A stretch of 64,000 nucleotides of DNA, taken from Pseudomonas arsenicoxydans. GTDB lineage: Bacteria > Pseudomonadota > Gammaproteobacteria > Pseudomonadales > Pseudomonadaceae. Where the stretch lies: the NCBI RefSeq assembly GCF_900103875.1, contig NZ_LT629705.1:510501-574500 (forward strand). Direction: 5' to 3'. Under the pieces are notes generated by a model, which did not search any database, had not been told where the DNA came from, and saw only the letters and a list, made by a program, of their open reading frames with translations. Below are positions 33,674 to 43,519 of the stretch, piece by piece (the stretch's first letter is position 1; each line of letters starts with the position of its first letter). The translations under genes were made by a program, and so were the position numbers.

Positions 33674-36613
33674 TTAACTCAATCCCAGCTCACGCCAAAT
33701 CCGCATCACCTGGCGCCGTTCGTCCACGAACTGATCACCCGGTATCACTCCCGGGTCCTTCTGCAAGGCCTGCCGGTGAGCGGCGGAACGGTAGGCTTTA
33801 TAGGCCTCTCGCAGCAGGCCGGCATCTTCGGCGGGCATCAGCCCTTCGTGTTCCAGCTCTTCCAGAATGCGGATATTGTCCGTCCAGCGCAGCAATGGCG
33901 GATGTGTTTCGGACCACGCCAAGGCCGCGTATTGCACCATAAATTCAATATCGACGATACCTCCGGCGTCCTGCTTGAGGTCGAATGGCGCCGTGGCCTC
34001 GAAGGCATTTGCCCCGGTGCCGGCCGCCGTGCTCTTGCTGCCGAGGTTATCGCGCATCTTGGCGCGCATCTCGCTGACCTCCTGACGCAAGGTCGCAAGG
34101 TCGCGCGATTTACCCAATACCGCCGCGCGGACTTTCTCGAAAGCCTGGCCGACATCCTTGCTGCCCACCAGCACCCGCGCCCGCACCAGCGCCTGATGCT
34201 CCCAGGTCCAGGCTTCATTTTCCTGATAACGGGCAAACGCCCCTACCGAACTCACCAGCAAACCCGAGGCGCCGGACGGCCGCAGCCGCATATCCACTTC
34301 ATACAGCTGACCGGAGTTGGTCTGCGTCGTAATCAAATGAATGATCCGCTGCCCCAGCCGGGTGAAAAATTGCGCGCCGTCGATGGGTTTCGCCCCGTCA
34401 GTCTCGGCCTGCGGATCGCCGTCATGGATGAACACCAGGTCCAGGTCCGAACCATGCCCCAGTTCCAGACCACCGACTTTCCCATAACCGACAATGATGA
34501 AGCCGGGATCGCACAACGTACCGTCGGTGCGCAGCGGCGTGCCGTATTTGGCCACGGTCTGGCGCCAGGCCAGGGCCAGTACTTGTTCGAGGATCGCTTC
34601 GGCCAGCCAGGTCAGGTAATCGCTGACTTTCATCAATGGCAGGCTGCCGGCGATTTCCGAAGCGGCGACCCGCAAGCGGTGCGCCAGTTTGAAATGGCGC
34701 AAGGCTTCCATTTGCTGTTCGAGGTCGTCTTCGGGAATCCGCGTCAGGCGCTCGCGCAACTCGGCGGCCAGTTCCGGCGCAAGGGGCGGTTTGAACAGCC
34801 GGCCTTCATTGAGCAATTCATCCAGCAACAGCGGGAAGCGGGTGATCTGCTCGGCGATCCACGGGCTCGCCGCGCACAAGGTCAGCAAACGCCGCAGCGC
34901 GCCGGGATTCTCGGTCAGCAACACCAGATAGGCGGAACGGCGGGCCACGGCCTCGACCAGCGGCAGCACGCGCTCCAGCACCAGATCCGGGTTGGCATGC
35001 TCGACCGCCTGGGCCAGCAAGCGTGGAATAAAAGCATCGAGCCGCTCGCGACCCAGACGTTGCATCGCGCGCAATTGCGGGCTGCTGCGCAAACTGGCCA
35101 GCGCTTTCAAGGCCTTGTTGGCATCGGCAAAACCGCCCTCTTCCAACTGACGACACGCGGCTTCTTCATCCTGGGCTTCTTCCCACAGCGGCAGCCATTC
35201 GCCACCGACCACCACTTCGCTTTCGGTGCCTTCTTCTTCATCGGGATCGGCAATCACTTGGCCAAAGTGCCAGGCCACGCGGCCACGCCAATGCATCAGT
35301 TGCTCTTGGAATGCAGCCCAATCGGCAAAGCCCATCATAAAGGCAATGCGCGCCTGATCCTGTGCGCCGTCCGGCAGCATCTGGGTCTGGCGGTCGGCGA
35401 TGGCCTGGATCGCATGCTCGGTATAACGCAGAAACTCGTAGCCTTCGCGCAACTCACTGATCACCGCGGGCGGCAGGTAACCCTGACCTTCCAGCGTGCT
35501 CAGTACTTTTAATAGAGGGCGTTGCTGCAGGCTCAGGTCGCGGCCACCGTGAATCAGCTGGAAGGCCTGGGCGATAAACTCGACTTCACGAATGCCGCCG
35601 GAGCCAAGCTTGATGTTGTCGGCCATGCCCTTGCGCCGCACTTCCTGCTGGATCAGCTGCTTCATGGTGCGCAGCGCTTCGATGGCCGAGAAGTCCAGGT
35701 AACGCCGATAAACGAACGGGCGCAGCATTTCCTGCAACTGCGCGCCGGCCACTTGATCGCCGGCTACCACCCGAGACTTGATCATCGCGTAGCGTTCCCA
35801 GTCGCGGCCCTGATCCTGGTAATACTGTTCCAGCGCATTGAAGCTCAAGACCAGCGCCCCTGCCGAACCATAAGGGCGCAGGCGCATGTCGACGCGAAAT
35901 ACAAAACCGTCCACGGTCATCGGGTCCAGCGCCTTGATCAGGCGCTGGCCAAGGCGGATGAAAAACTCCTGGTTGTCCAGCGGGCGCTTCACCCCGACGG
36001 TTTCGCCGCCCTCGGGATAGGCGAAGATCAGGTCGATGTCCGACGACAGGTTGAGCTCGACGGCGCCGAGCTTGCCCATGCCCAGGATGACCATCTGTTG
36101 TGGCTCGCCGCTGCGCCGGCCGGTGGGTACGCCGAACTGCTGGCAATGGCGCGAGTACAACCATTGATAAGCCTGATCGATGCTGGCATCGGCCATGTCC
36201 GAGAGGTCGCGACAGGTCTGGATCAGATCAGCCTGACGCGTCAGGTCACGCCAGACGATCCGAACTTGATGACGGGCGCGCTGGCGGCGCAAGGCGCGGC
36301 CGAGTTCGTCTTCTGTCTCGGCGGCGTTGACTGCTCCAGCAATCTGCCCGCACAGCTCGCCGGGCGCGAAGCTGCGGTCCAGTTCACCGGACTGCACCAG
36401 CGTCAGCAACATCAAAGGGTCACGAACAGACTGTTCAATCACGAAGTCGCTGGCGGCCGTGACGCGGGCAAATTGCGCCCAGCGTTCAGGCGTCCACGAG
36501 GAAAGACCATGATCGTTGTCCAGCCCCTCGACGGCGGTACGGAACGACTGCTCGGCACGGGTGACAAACGGCAGGAGAATGTCGGGCAGTTCAGCAAGCG
36601 TGGGAAGGCTCAT
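33674..36613 (-). CDS. glnE: Bifunctional glutamine synthetase adenylyltransferase/deadenylylase
   Basis: GlnE adds or removes AMP on glutamine synthetase in response to nitrogen status relayed by PII. The protein has 979 aa with two nucleotidyltransferase domains. The N-terminal one has GMGKLGAVELNLSSDIDL (about 178-195), which removes AMP; the C-terminal one has GYGKVGGLELGHGSDLDLVF, which adds AMP. Both keep the G-S-D-x-D type metal motifs, so both activities are expected. It is divergent from aceE across a 383-base promoter region. Confidence 0.95.
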   Translation of the reverse strand: MSLPTLAELPDILLPFVTRAEQSFRTAVEGLDNDHGLSSWTPERWAQFARVTAASDFVIEQSVRDPLMLLTLVQSGELDRSFAPGELCGQIAGAVNAAETEDELGRALRRQRARHQVRIVWRDLTRQADLIQTCRDLSDMADASIDQAYQWLYSRHCQQFGVPTGRRSGEPQQMVILGMGKLGAVELNLSSDIDLIFAYPEGGETVGVKRPLDNQEFFIRLGQRLIKALDPMTVDGFVFRVDMRLRPYGSAGALVLSFNALEQYYQDQGRDWERYAMIKSRVVAGDQVAGAQLQEMLRPFVYRRYLDFSAIEALRTMKQLIQQEVRRKGMADNIKLGSGGIREVEFIAQAFQLIHGGRDLSLQQRPLLKVLSTLEGQGYLPPAVISELREGYEFLRYTEHAIQAIADRQTQMLPDGAQDQARIAFMMGFADWAAFQEQLMHWRGRVAWHFGQVIADPDEEEGTESEVVVGGEWLPLWEEAQDEEAACRQLEEGGFADANKALKALASLRSSPQLRAMQRLGRERLDAFIPRLLAQAVEHANPDLVLERVLPLVEAVARRSAYLVLLTENPGALRRLLTLCAASPWIAEQITRFPLLLDELLNEGRLFKPPLAPELAAELRERLTRIPEDDLEQQMEALRHFKLAHRLRVAASEIAGSLPLMKVSDYLTWLAEAILEQVLALAWRQTVAKYGTPLRTDGTLCDPGFIIVGYGKVGGLELGHGSDLDLVFIHDGDPQAETDGAKPIDGAQFFTRLGQRIIHLITTQTNSGQLYEVDMRLRPSGASGLLVSSVGAFARYQENEAWTWEHQALVRARVLVGSKDVGQAFEKVRAAVLGKSRDLATLRQEVSEMRAKMRDNLGSKSTAAGTGANAFEATAPFDLKQDAGGIVDIEFMVQYAALAWSETHPPLLRWTDNIRILEELEHEGLMPAEDAGLLREAYKAYRSAAHRQALQKDPGVIPGDQFVDERRQVMRIWRELGLS

Positions 36614-36753
36614 GGTCTATCCTTGATCGGCGTGTAAAGGGCTGCATGTAGTGATTTCGCGAAATGCACTACGTGATCGACTGTCGAACAAAGGTTAGAA
36701 ATAGCTGAAATTTCTTTATTTTTGGCAGACAGCATCAAGCTTTCACCTTTTTC

Positions 36754-36885
36754 GGTTGGCAAAAGACCAACCTTAACGATTATTCTCACAACGCAGCTGG
36801 AGGCCACAAGCCGCTCATCTGTAGTTTTACTACTCGTATATACATTCGAAAGGCTGAAATGCCCGATGATTTGTAGTAAAACTAC
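36754..36885 (+). promoter_or_regulatory. aceE promoter region with paired 13-base operator-like dyads
   Basis: GTAGTTTTACTAC (36821-36833) and GTAGTAAAACTAC (36873-36885) are the same dyad, GTAGT-NNN-ACTAC, with centres 52 bases apart. A TATATA or TATACA sequence at 36837-36844 may be the -10 box. The GT-NNN-AC core fits FadR-subfamily GntR regulators such as PdhR, which controls pyruvate dehydrogenase in enterics. A further inverted repeat, GGTTGG-N7-CCAACC, lies at 36754-36772. The rest of the 36614-36996 gap shows no gene. Confidence 0.5.
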
Positions 36886-36996
36886 ACGCCGCCGGAACAA
36901 CCTCTCGGCAATCCAAGAATTTATATCGTCTGCCCACAAGGCCAGTCGCAAACTCAGGCAACCGATTCTGGAAGCCTTTCCGCCCTGGAGCAAGCC

Positions 36997-39642
36997 ATGC
37001 AAGACCTCGATCCCGTCGAAACCCAGGAATGGTTGGACGCCCTGGAATCGGTTCTCGACAAAGAAGGCGAAGACCGCGCTCACTATCTGATGACCCGTAT
37101 GGGCGAACTGGCGACCCGCAGTGGCTCGCAGCTGCCTTACGCCATCACCACGCCATACCGCAACACCATCCCTGTTACCCACGAAGCACGCATGCCTGGC
37201 GACCTGTTCATGGAACGCCGCATTCGCTCGTTGGTACGCTGGAACGCGATGGCCATGGTGATGCGTACGAACCTGAAAGATTCGGACCTGGGCGGTCACA
37301 TCTCCAGCTTCGCCTCCAGCGCCACGCTGTATGACATCGGCTTCAACTATTTCTTCCAGGCCCCGACCGACGAACACGGCGGCGACCTGATCTACTTCCA
37401 GGGTCACACCTCGCCAGGCGTTTACGCCCGTGCGTTCATGGAAGGCCGCATCTCCGAAGACCAGATGAACAACTTCCGCCAGGAAGTGGACGGTCAGGGC
37501 CTGTCGTCCTATCCGCACCCTTGGCTGATGCCTGATTTCTGGCAGTTCCCGACTGTATCCATGGGTCTGGGCCCGATCCAGGCGATCTACCAGGCACGCT
37601 TCATGAAGTACCTGGAAGCCCGTGGCTTCATTCCTGAAGGCAAGCAGAAAGTCTGGTGCTTCCTGGGCGACGGCGAGTGCGACGAGCCGGAATCCCTGGG
37701 CGCAATCTCGCTGGCTGGCCGCGAGAAGCTCGACAACCTGATCTTCGTCATCAACTGCAACCTGCAGCGCCTCGACGGCCCGGTTCGCGGCAACGGCAAG
37801 ATCATCCAGGAACTCGAAGGCGTGTTCCGCGGTGCGCAATGGAACGTGACCAAAGTCATCTGGGGCCGTTTCTGGGACCCACTGCTGGCCAAAGACGTCG
37901 ACGGCATCCTGCAACGCCGCATGGACGAAGTCATCGACGGCGAGTACCAGAACTACAAAGCCAAAGACGGCGCGTTCGTGCGTGAACACTTCTTCAACTC
38001 GCCAGAACTCAAGGCGATGGTTGCAGACTTGTCCGACGACGAGATCTGGAAACTCAACCGTGGCGGCCACGACCCGTACAAGGTCTACGCGGCGTACCAC
38101 GAAGCGGTCAACCACAAAGAACAACCGACCGTCATCCTGGCCAAGACCATCAAAGGTTATGGCACCGGTGCCGGCGAAGCGAAGAACACTGCGCACAACA
38201 CCAAGAAAGTGGATGTTGAAAGCCTGAAGCTGTTCCGCGATCGTTTCGACATTCCTGTGCGTGACGAAGAGCTGGAAAACCTGCCGTTCTTCAAGCCGGA
38301 GCCAAACAGCGCCGAAGCCCGTTACCTGAGCGAGCGCCGCACTGCACTGGGCGGTTTCGTGCCACAGCGCCGCGCGCAGAGCTTCAGCGTGCCGACGCCA
38401 TCGCTGGATACCCTCAAGGCCATTCTTGATGGTTCGGGCGACCGTGAAATCTCCACCACCATGGCCTTCGTGCGCATCCTGGCGCAGCTGGTCAAGGACA
38501 AGGAAATCGGCCCGCGCATCGTCCCGATCATCCCGGACGAAGCCCGTACCTTCGGTATGGAAGGCATGTTCCGTCAGTTGGGCATCTACTCGTCCGTCGG
38601 CCAGCTCTACGAGCCAGTCGATAAAGACCAGGTGATGTTCTACAAGGAAGACAAGAAGGGCCAGATCCTCGAAGAAGGCATCAACGAAGCGGGCGCCATG
38701 AGCTCCTTCATCGCTGCCGGTACTTCGTACTCCAGCCACAACCAGCCAATGCTGCCGTTCTACATCTTCTACTCGATGTTCGGCTTCCAGCGTATCGGCG
38801 ACCTCGCCTGGGCCGCTGGCGACAGCCGTACCCGTGGCTTCCTGATCGGCGGCACCGCCGGCCGGACCACGCTGAACGGCGAAGGCCTGCAACACGAAGA
38901 CGGTCACAGCCACATCCTGGCTGCCACCATCCCGAACTGCCGCACCTTTGATCCAACCTACGGCTACGAGCTGGCGGTGATCATCCAGGACGGCATGAAG
39001 AAGATGACCGAAGAGCAGCAGGACGTTTTCTACTACATCACCGTGATGAACGAGTCCTACCAGCAGCCAGCCATGCCGGCCGGTGTCGAGGAAGGCATCA
39101 TCAAGGGCATGTACCTGCTCGAGGAAGACACCCGCGAAGCGGCGCACCACGTTCAGCTGATGGGCTCCGGCACCATCCTGCGTGAAGTCCGCGAAGCGGC
39201 GAAAATCCTGCGTGAACAGTTCAACGTCGGCGCCGATGTGTGGAGCGTTACCAGCTTCAACGAACTGCGTCGCGATGGCCTGGCCGTTGAGCGTACCAAC
39301 CGTCTGCACCCTGGCCAGAAGCCTAAGCTGAGCTACGTCGAAGAGTGCCTGAACGGCCGTAAAGGTCCGGTCATCGCCTCTACCGACTACATGAAGCTGT
39401 TCGCTGAACAAATTCGTCAGTGGGTCCCGTCCAAGGAATTCAAAGTCCTGGGCACCGATGGTTTCGGCCGCAGTGACAGCCGCAAGAAGCTGCGTCACTT
39501 CTTCGAAGTCGACCGTCATTTCGTGGTGTTGGCAGCCCTGGAAGCCTTGGCTGACCGTGGTGACATCGAACCTAAGGTGGTGGCTGAAGCCATCGTCAAG
39601 TTCGGTATCAACCCGGAAAAACGCAACCCACTGGACTGCTGA
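36997..39642 (+). CDS. aceE: Pyruvate dehydrogenase E1 component (homodimeric)
   Basis: AceE decarboxylates pyruvate with thiamine diphosphate and passes the acetyl group to lipoyl-AceF. The 881-aa protein is the homodimeric E1 type. The ThDP motif is GDGECDEPESLGAI...NCNLQRLDGPV. The phosphorylation-loop-like region and the C-terminal transketolase domain (YIFYSMFGFQRIGDLAWAAGD) are intact. Start ATG 36997 opens MQDLDPVETQEWLDAL, as in other pseudomonads. aceF follows after 11 bases. Paired dyads upstream suggest repression by a GntR-family regulator. Confidence 0.96.
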   Translation: MQDLDPVETQEWLDALESVLDKEGEDRAHYLMTRMGELATRSGSQLPYAITTPYRNTIPVTHEARMPGDLFMERRIRSLVRWNAMAMVMRTNLKDSDLGGHISSFASSATLYDIGFNYFFQAPTDEHGGDLIYFQGHTSPGVYARAFMEGRISEDQMNNFRQEVDGQGLSSYPHPWLMPDFWQFPTVSMGLGPIQAIYQARFMKYLEARGFIPEGKQKVWCFLGDGECDEPESLGAISLAGREKLDNLIFVINCNLQRLDGPVRGNGKIIQELEGVFRGAQWNVTKVIWGRFWDPLLAKDVDGILQRRMDEVIDGEYQNYKAKDGAFVREHFFNSPELKAMVADLSDDEIWKLNRGGHDPYKVYAAYHEAVNHKEQPTVILAKTIKGYGTGAGEAKNTAHNTKKVDVESLKLFRDRFDIPVRDEELENLPFFKPEPNSAEARYLSERRTALGGFVPQRRAQSFSVPTPSLDTLKAILDGSGDREISTTMAFVRILAQLVKDKEIGPRIVPIIPDEARTFGMEGMFRQLGIYSSVGQLYEPVDKDQVMFYKEDKKGQILEEGINEAGAMSSFIAAGTSYSSHNQPMLPFYIFYSMFGFQRIGDLAWAAGDSRTRGFLIGGTAGRTTLNGEGLQHEDGHSHILAATIPNCRTFDPTYGYELAVIIQDGMKKMTEEQQDVFYYITVMNESYQQPAMPAGVEEGIIKGMYLLEEDTREAAHHVQLMGSGTILREVREAAKILREQFNVGADVWSVTSFNELRRDGLAVERTNRLHPGQKPKLSYVEECLNGRKGPVIASTDYMKLFAEQIRQWVPSKEFKVLGTDGFGRSDSRKKLRHFFEVDRHFVVLAALEALADRGDIEPKVVAEAIVKFGINPEKRNPLDC

Positions 39643-39653
39643 GGAGACACTCT

Positions 39654-41621
39654 GTGAGCGAACTCATTCGCGTACCTGACATCGGCAGCGGTGAAGGTGA
39701 AGTAATTGAACTGTTTGTGAAGGTCGGCGACCGTATCGAAGCCGATCAGAGCATCCTGACACTTGAGTCGGACAAGGCGAGCATGGAAGTGCCTGCGCCA
39801 AAGGCCGGCATCATCAAGAGCCTGAAAGTGAAGCTGGGCGATCGCCTGAAAGAAGGCGACGAACTGCTGGAGCTGGAAGTCGAAGGTGCCGCTGCTGCGG
39901 CCCCGGCGGCTGCCGCTGCGCCGGCTGCCAAGGCTGAAGCTGCACCTGCTGCTGCGCCTGCCGCTGCCGCCGCGCCTGCCCCAGCTGCCGCACCGGCTGC
40001 CGCTTCGGTTCAGCAAGTGCATGTGCCGGACATCGGTTCGTCGGGCAAGGCCCAGATCATCGAGATTCAGGTCAAGGTCGGCGACACCGTCGCAGCTGAT
40101 CAGTCGCTGATCACCCTGGAATCCGACAAGGCGAGCATGGAAATCCCATCGCCTGCCGCTGGCGTGGTCAAGGCCATCAGCGTCAAGCTCAACGACGAAG
40201 TCGGCACTGGCGACCTGATTCTGGACCTGGAAGTGGCGGGTGCTGCGGCACCGGCTGCGGCCGCTCCAGCTCAGGCAGCTGCACCGGCCGCCGCTGCTCC
40301 GGCACCTGCCGCTGCGGCCCCGGCTGCACCGGTTGCGGACAGCGTTCAGGACATTCACGTCCCGGACATCGGTTCGTCGGGCAAGGCCAAGATCATCGAA
40401 GTCCTGGTCAAGGCCGGCGACACCGTTGAAGCCGACCAGTCGCTGATCACCCTGGAATCCGACAAGGCGAGCATGGAAATTCCATCGCCAGCCGCTGGCG
40501 TGGTGGAAAGCGTTTCCGTCAAGCTGGACGACGAAGTCGGTACCGGCGACCTGATCCTCAAGCTGAAAGTCAAAGGCGCTGCTCCGGCAGCGGCTCCGGC
40601 ACCAGCCGCCGCGCCTGCTGCTCCTGCGGCGGCCAAGGCTGAAGCGGCTCCTGCTGCCGCTGCGCCTGCCGCACCGGCGGCTGCACCGGCCAAGCCGGGC
40701 GCCAAGGTTCACGCAGGCCCGGCTGTACGCCAACTGGCCCGTGAATTCGGTGTCGAGCTGAGCGCAGTCGGCGCCAGTGGTCCACACGGTCGCATCCTGA
40801 AGGAAGACGTGCAGGTTTACGTCAAAGCCATGATGCAGAAGGCCAAGGAAGCACCGGCAGCCGCTGCTGGCGCAACCGGCGGCGCGGGCATCCCGCCGAT
40901 TCCGGTCGTGGACTTCAGCCGCTTCGGTGAAACCGAAGAAGTGCCGATGACTCGCCTGATGCAAATCGGCGCGTCGAGCCTGCATCGCAGCTGGCTGAAC
41001 ATTCCGCACGTGACTCAGTTCGACTCGGCTGATATCACCGAGCTGGAAGCGTTCCGTATTGCTCAGAAAGCCGTTGCAGAGAAGGCTGGCGTCAAGCTGA
41101 CCATCCTGCCGCTGCTGCTTAAATCCTGCGCGCACCTGCTCAAGGAACTGCCGGACTTCAACAGTTCGCTGGCACCAAGCGGCAAAGCGATCATTCGCAA
41201 GAAGTACGTCAACATCGGCTTCGCCGTCGACACCCCTGAAGGCCTGCTGGTACCGGTCATCAAGAACGTCGACCAGAAGAGCCTGTTGCAACTGGCTGCC
41301 GAAGCCGCCGCACTGGCTGCCAAGGCCCGCGACAAAAAGCTCACCGCTGACGACATGCAAGGCGCCTGCTTCACCATTTCCAGCCTCGGCCACATTGGCG
41401 GCACCGGCTTCACGCCGATCGTCAACGCGCCGGAAGTGGCGATTCTCGGTGTCTCCAAGGCAACCATCCAGCCAGTCTGGGACGGCAAAGCCTTCCAGCC
41501 GAAACTGATGCTGCCGCTGTCGTTGTCCTACGATCACCGTGTGATCAACGGCGCCGCTGCTGCACGCTTCACCCAGCGTCTGAGCAGCCTGCTGGCGGAC
41601 ATCCGCACCATCCTGCTGTAA
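39654..41621 (+). CDS. aceF: Pyruvate dehydrogenase E2, dihydrolipoamide acetyltransferase
   Basis: AceF is the acetyltransferase core of the pyruvate dehydrogenase complex. Translation begins at GTG 39654 after GAGGAGA. The 655-aa protein has three lipoyl domains with modified lysines at about 41, 159 and 271, each in ESDKASME. Ala/Pro-rich linkers join them. A peripheral E3/E1-binding domain (about 352-390, VHAGPAVRQLAREFGV) and the catalytic domain with SYDHRVINGA follow. P. aeruginosa AceF has fewer lipoyl domains; three is as in Azotobacter and E. coli. The second and third lipoyl domains are almost identical over about 50 bases of DNA, suggesting recent duplication or conversion. Confidence 0.96.
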   Translation: MSELIRVPDIGSGEGEVIELFVKVGDRIEADQSILTLESDKASMEVPAPKAGIIKSLKVKLGDRLKEGDELLELEVEGAAAAAPAAAAAPAAKAEAAPAAAPAAAAAPAPAAAPAAASVQQVHVPDIGSSGKAQIIEIQVKVGDTVAADQSLITLESDKASMEIPSPAAGVVKAISVKLNDEVGTGDLILDLEVAGAAAPAAAAPAQAAAPAAAAPAPAAAAPAAPVADSVQDIHVPDIGSSGKAKIIEVLVKAGDTVEADQSLITLESDKASMEIPSPAAGVVESVSVKLDDEVGTGDLILKLKVKGAAPAAAPAPAAAPAAPAAAKAEAAPAAAAPAAPAAAPAKPGAKVHAGPAVRQLAREFGVELSAVGASGPHGRILKEDVQVYVKAMMQKAKEAPAAAAGATGGAGIPPIPVVDFSRFGETEEVPMTRLMQIGASSLHRSWLNIPHVTQFDSADITELEAFRIAQKAVAEKAGVKLTILPLLLKSCAHLLKELPDFNSSLAPSGKAIIRKKYVNIGFAVDTPEGLLVPVIKNVDQKSLLQLAAEAAALAAKARDKKLTADDMQGACFTISSLGHIGGTGFTPIVNAPEVAILGVSKATIQPVWDGKAFQPKLMLPLSLSYDHRVINGAAAARFTQRLSSLLADIRTILL

Positions 41622-41629
41622 CAACGACT

Positions 41630-41651
41630 GGCCCTCCTTCATCGGAGGGCC
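41630..41651 (+). terminator. First stem-loop after aceF
   Basis: GGCCCTCC and GGAGGGCC enclose a 6-base loop, 8 bases after the aceF stop. The tract after it is GTTCGCGTT, so termination alone would be weak. Confidence 0.55.
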
Positions 41652-41693
41652 GTTCGCGTTCCACGTTTTCCGAGCGCCACGCTCGTACCTCAA

Positions 41694-41722
41694 CCCCGCC
41701 AATTTGGCGGGGCTTTTTTTTG
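41694..41722 (+). terminator. Strong Rho-independent terminator after aceF
   Basis: CCCCGCC and GGCGGGG enclose a 5-base AATTT loop, followed by C and a run of ten T residues. It is placed to end the aceEF transcript. Confidence 0.9.
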
Positions 41723-41880
41723 CCTGAAATAAAGCATCTTCCTACAAACCCAGCTGACGCTACCCACAACTCAGGTCCACTTTCGCGCGATATTTTTCTT
41801 CGCTCAGTAACTAGGCTTAGTTAAACAGGAACTTCTAATAAACCCTGAGATTTTCCTTCACTTAGTTAGCGTTATTTCGA

Positions 41881-43287
41881 ATGGATTCGAACATGTTCAA
41901 ACCAACTGTTGGCCCCATTATTGGCCACACCACAACTAATCACGTGCGTGTTTTTCTGCGCGGCGAACATCAAAATGAGTCACTGGTCTTTGCAGGCATC
42001 CGCTACCGGCGCGAAGGCGAAGTGCGTTGGTCACAAGGTGTTTTTGTCAAACTGTCCCTCCTGCGCGACATGTCCGATGTGATCGCACTCAATGATCTGG
42101 CCACCGACACCGAGTACGAATATCAAGCCGGATGGTTCAGCCCCATGAGCCCGGTGCACACCGTGGAAACGGTCCAGGAGTTACCGCTGCAATGGCCTCG
42201 GGAGACGTATCGTTTTCGTACACACTCCAGCAAAACCACGACGCCGCGGGCTTATATCGTCGGCTCGTGTCGCTACCTGAGAATGACCGCAGGCCTGCCG
42301 TCGGCACCACATCTGGGCGACCGGATTTTTGCTTCGATCGCCCAGCTTGCGCAGCAGGCCGAACCACCCATCAGCGCCATGCTGATGACCGGCGACCAAA
42401 TCTACGTCGATGACTTGAACGTTATTGCGCCCGACCGCGAGTACAAGGAAATTCTCAGTAAGTATCGCGCTGCTTTTTCTCAGCCTCATATCGCAAAGTT
42501 GATGTCCGGCACGCCGACTTACATGATCCTCGACGACCATGAAATAGAAGACAACTGGCCCGCCAACAAAAGCAAGGCAGACGACTATTTATATAAAAAT
42601 GCCATGGCCGCCTATGAGCTTTATCAAGCCAGCCACAGCCCGGCACATGAACTTCTGCCCAGCGGACAACCCAGTAAAAAACTGGAACAGTATTGGTATC
42701 AGTTCACCGAAGGTGACATCGAATGGTTTATCACTGACAGCCGCACCCGACGCAATCTGTCGGCTGATGATCGACGGATACTCGATGAAGAGCAGGAACA
42801 GGCGCTGTGCAAATGGCTGATCCACAGCCCGGCCAGGGTCAAATGCGTGGTCACCAGCGTGATGTTCTACCCCGACCGCAAATCGCAAGGCGACGATGCC
42901 TGGAAAGCGTTTCCGGAACAACGGCTACGGCTACTGGAAACGATTCGTACACGCCGTATCAAGAACGTCCTGTTCATTTCCGGCGATGTCCATGGCTCCC
43001 TCACCAGTCGCCTGACCCACAGCGAGGATCCAGACTTCGAAGTGCACACCATTGTGTCGTCGCCGCTGTGCAACAGCAAACTGCTGCCGTATGCCAAGGC
43101 GTCGACCTTCATGCTTGATCAGCCTCTGGCGCAAACCGCGGCCGGAGACTATCGGCATCAACTGACCAGCGACGTGATCAGCCAGGATAACTTTGCCCAC
43201 CTGATCGTTGATCAGGCGCAGATACGGGTCAATTATCACGACCGCGATGGCAAGCCACTGCAATCGGTCACGATTCCTTTGCGTTAA
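41881..43287 (+). CDS. PhoD-like alkaline phosphatase/metallophosphoesterase
   Basis: This 468-aa protein of the PhoD metallophosphatase superfamily has an N-terminal beta-sandwich (about 1-115, VGPIIGHTTTNHVRVFLRG). The phosphatase domain has metal-ligand motifs GDQIYVDD, DDHEIEDNW and SGDVHGS. No twin-arginine or Sec signal is apparent, unlike secreted PhoD enzymes, so it may be cytoplasmic. Substrate is unknown. It begins at ATG 41881 or 41893; neither has a clear binding site. Upstream (41808-41823) TAACTAGGCTTAGTTA is a dyad that may bind a regulator. It stands alone between aceF and dipA with terminators on both sides. Confidence 0.82.
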   Translation: MDSNMFKPTVGPIIGHTTTNHVRVFLRGEHQNESLVFAGIRYRREGEVRWSQGVFVKLSLLRDMSDVIALNDLATDTEYEYQAGWFSPMSPVHTVETVQELPLQWPRETYRFRTHSSKTTTPRAYIVGSCRYLRMTAGLPSAPHLGDRIFASIAQLAQQAEPPISAMLMTGDQIYVDDLNVIAPDREYKEILSKYRAAFSQPHIAKLMSGTPTYMILDDHEIEDNWPANKSKADDYLYKNAMAAYELYQASHSPAHELLPSGQPSKKLEQYWYQFTEGDIEWFITDSRTRRNLSADDRRILDEEQEQALCKWLIHSPARVKCVVTSVMFYPDRKSQGDDAWKAFPEQRLRLLETIRTRRIKNVLFISGDVHGSLTSRLTHSEDPDFEVHTIVSSPLCNSKLLPYAKASTFMLDQPLAQTAAGDYRHQLTSDVISQDNFAHLIVDQAQIRVNYHDRDGKPLQSVTIPLR

Positions 43288-43288
43288 C

Positions 43289-43338
43289 CGCAAAAAAAAT
43301 CGCAGCCCAGGACGACGCCTGTGGCTGCGATTTTTTGC
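43289..43338. terminator. Bidirectional terminator after the PhoD-like gene
   Basis: GCAAAAAAAATCGCAGCC pairs with GGCTGCGATTTTTTGC around a loop of about 15 bases. The stem has A-rich and T-rich flanks on both strands. Confidence 0.85.
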
Positions 43339-43519
43339 GCAAAAGCATTACTTTCGGTCACTGGCTGGAGAAATCCACACCGCGGCCGACATATTCTTAT
43401 AGCACTTGGCCTTCATGTCTCTTGTCAGTCAGTGTCGCAATGATGCAACCTTGCCGTAGGCAACAGTTAAGAGGGCGAGAGCCCGGCGCGATCAGCACAT
43501 TCGAAGCGAGTTTCCCTCA

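Noticed and set aside
36610..41702. Two very long minus-strand open frames opposite aceE and aceF
   Set aside because: Composition is of the shadow type (Val/Ala/Asp/His- or Ser/Arg-rich), with no family features; the plus-strand genes are certain.
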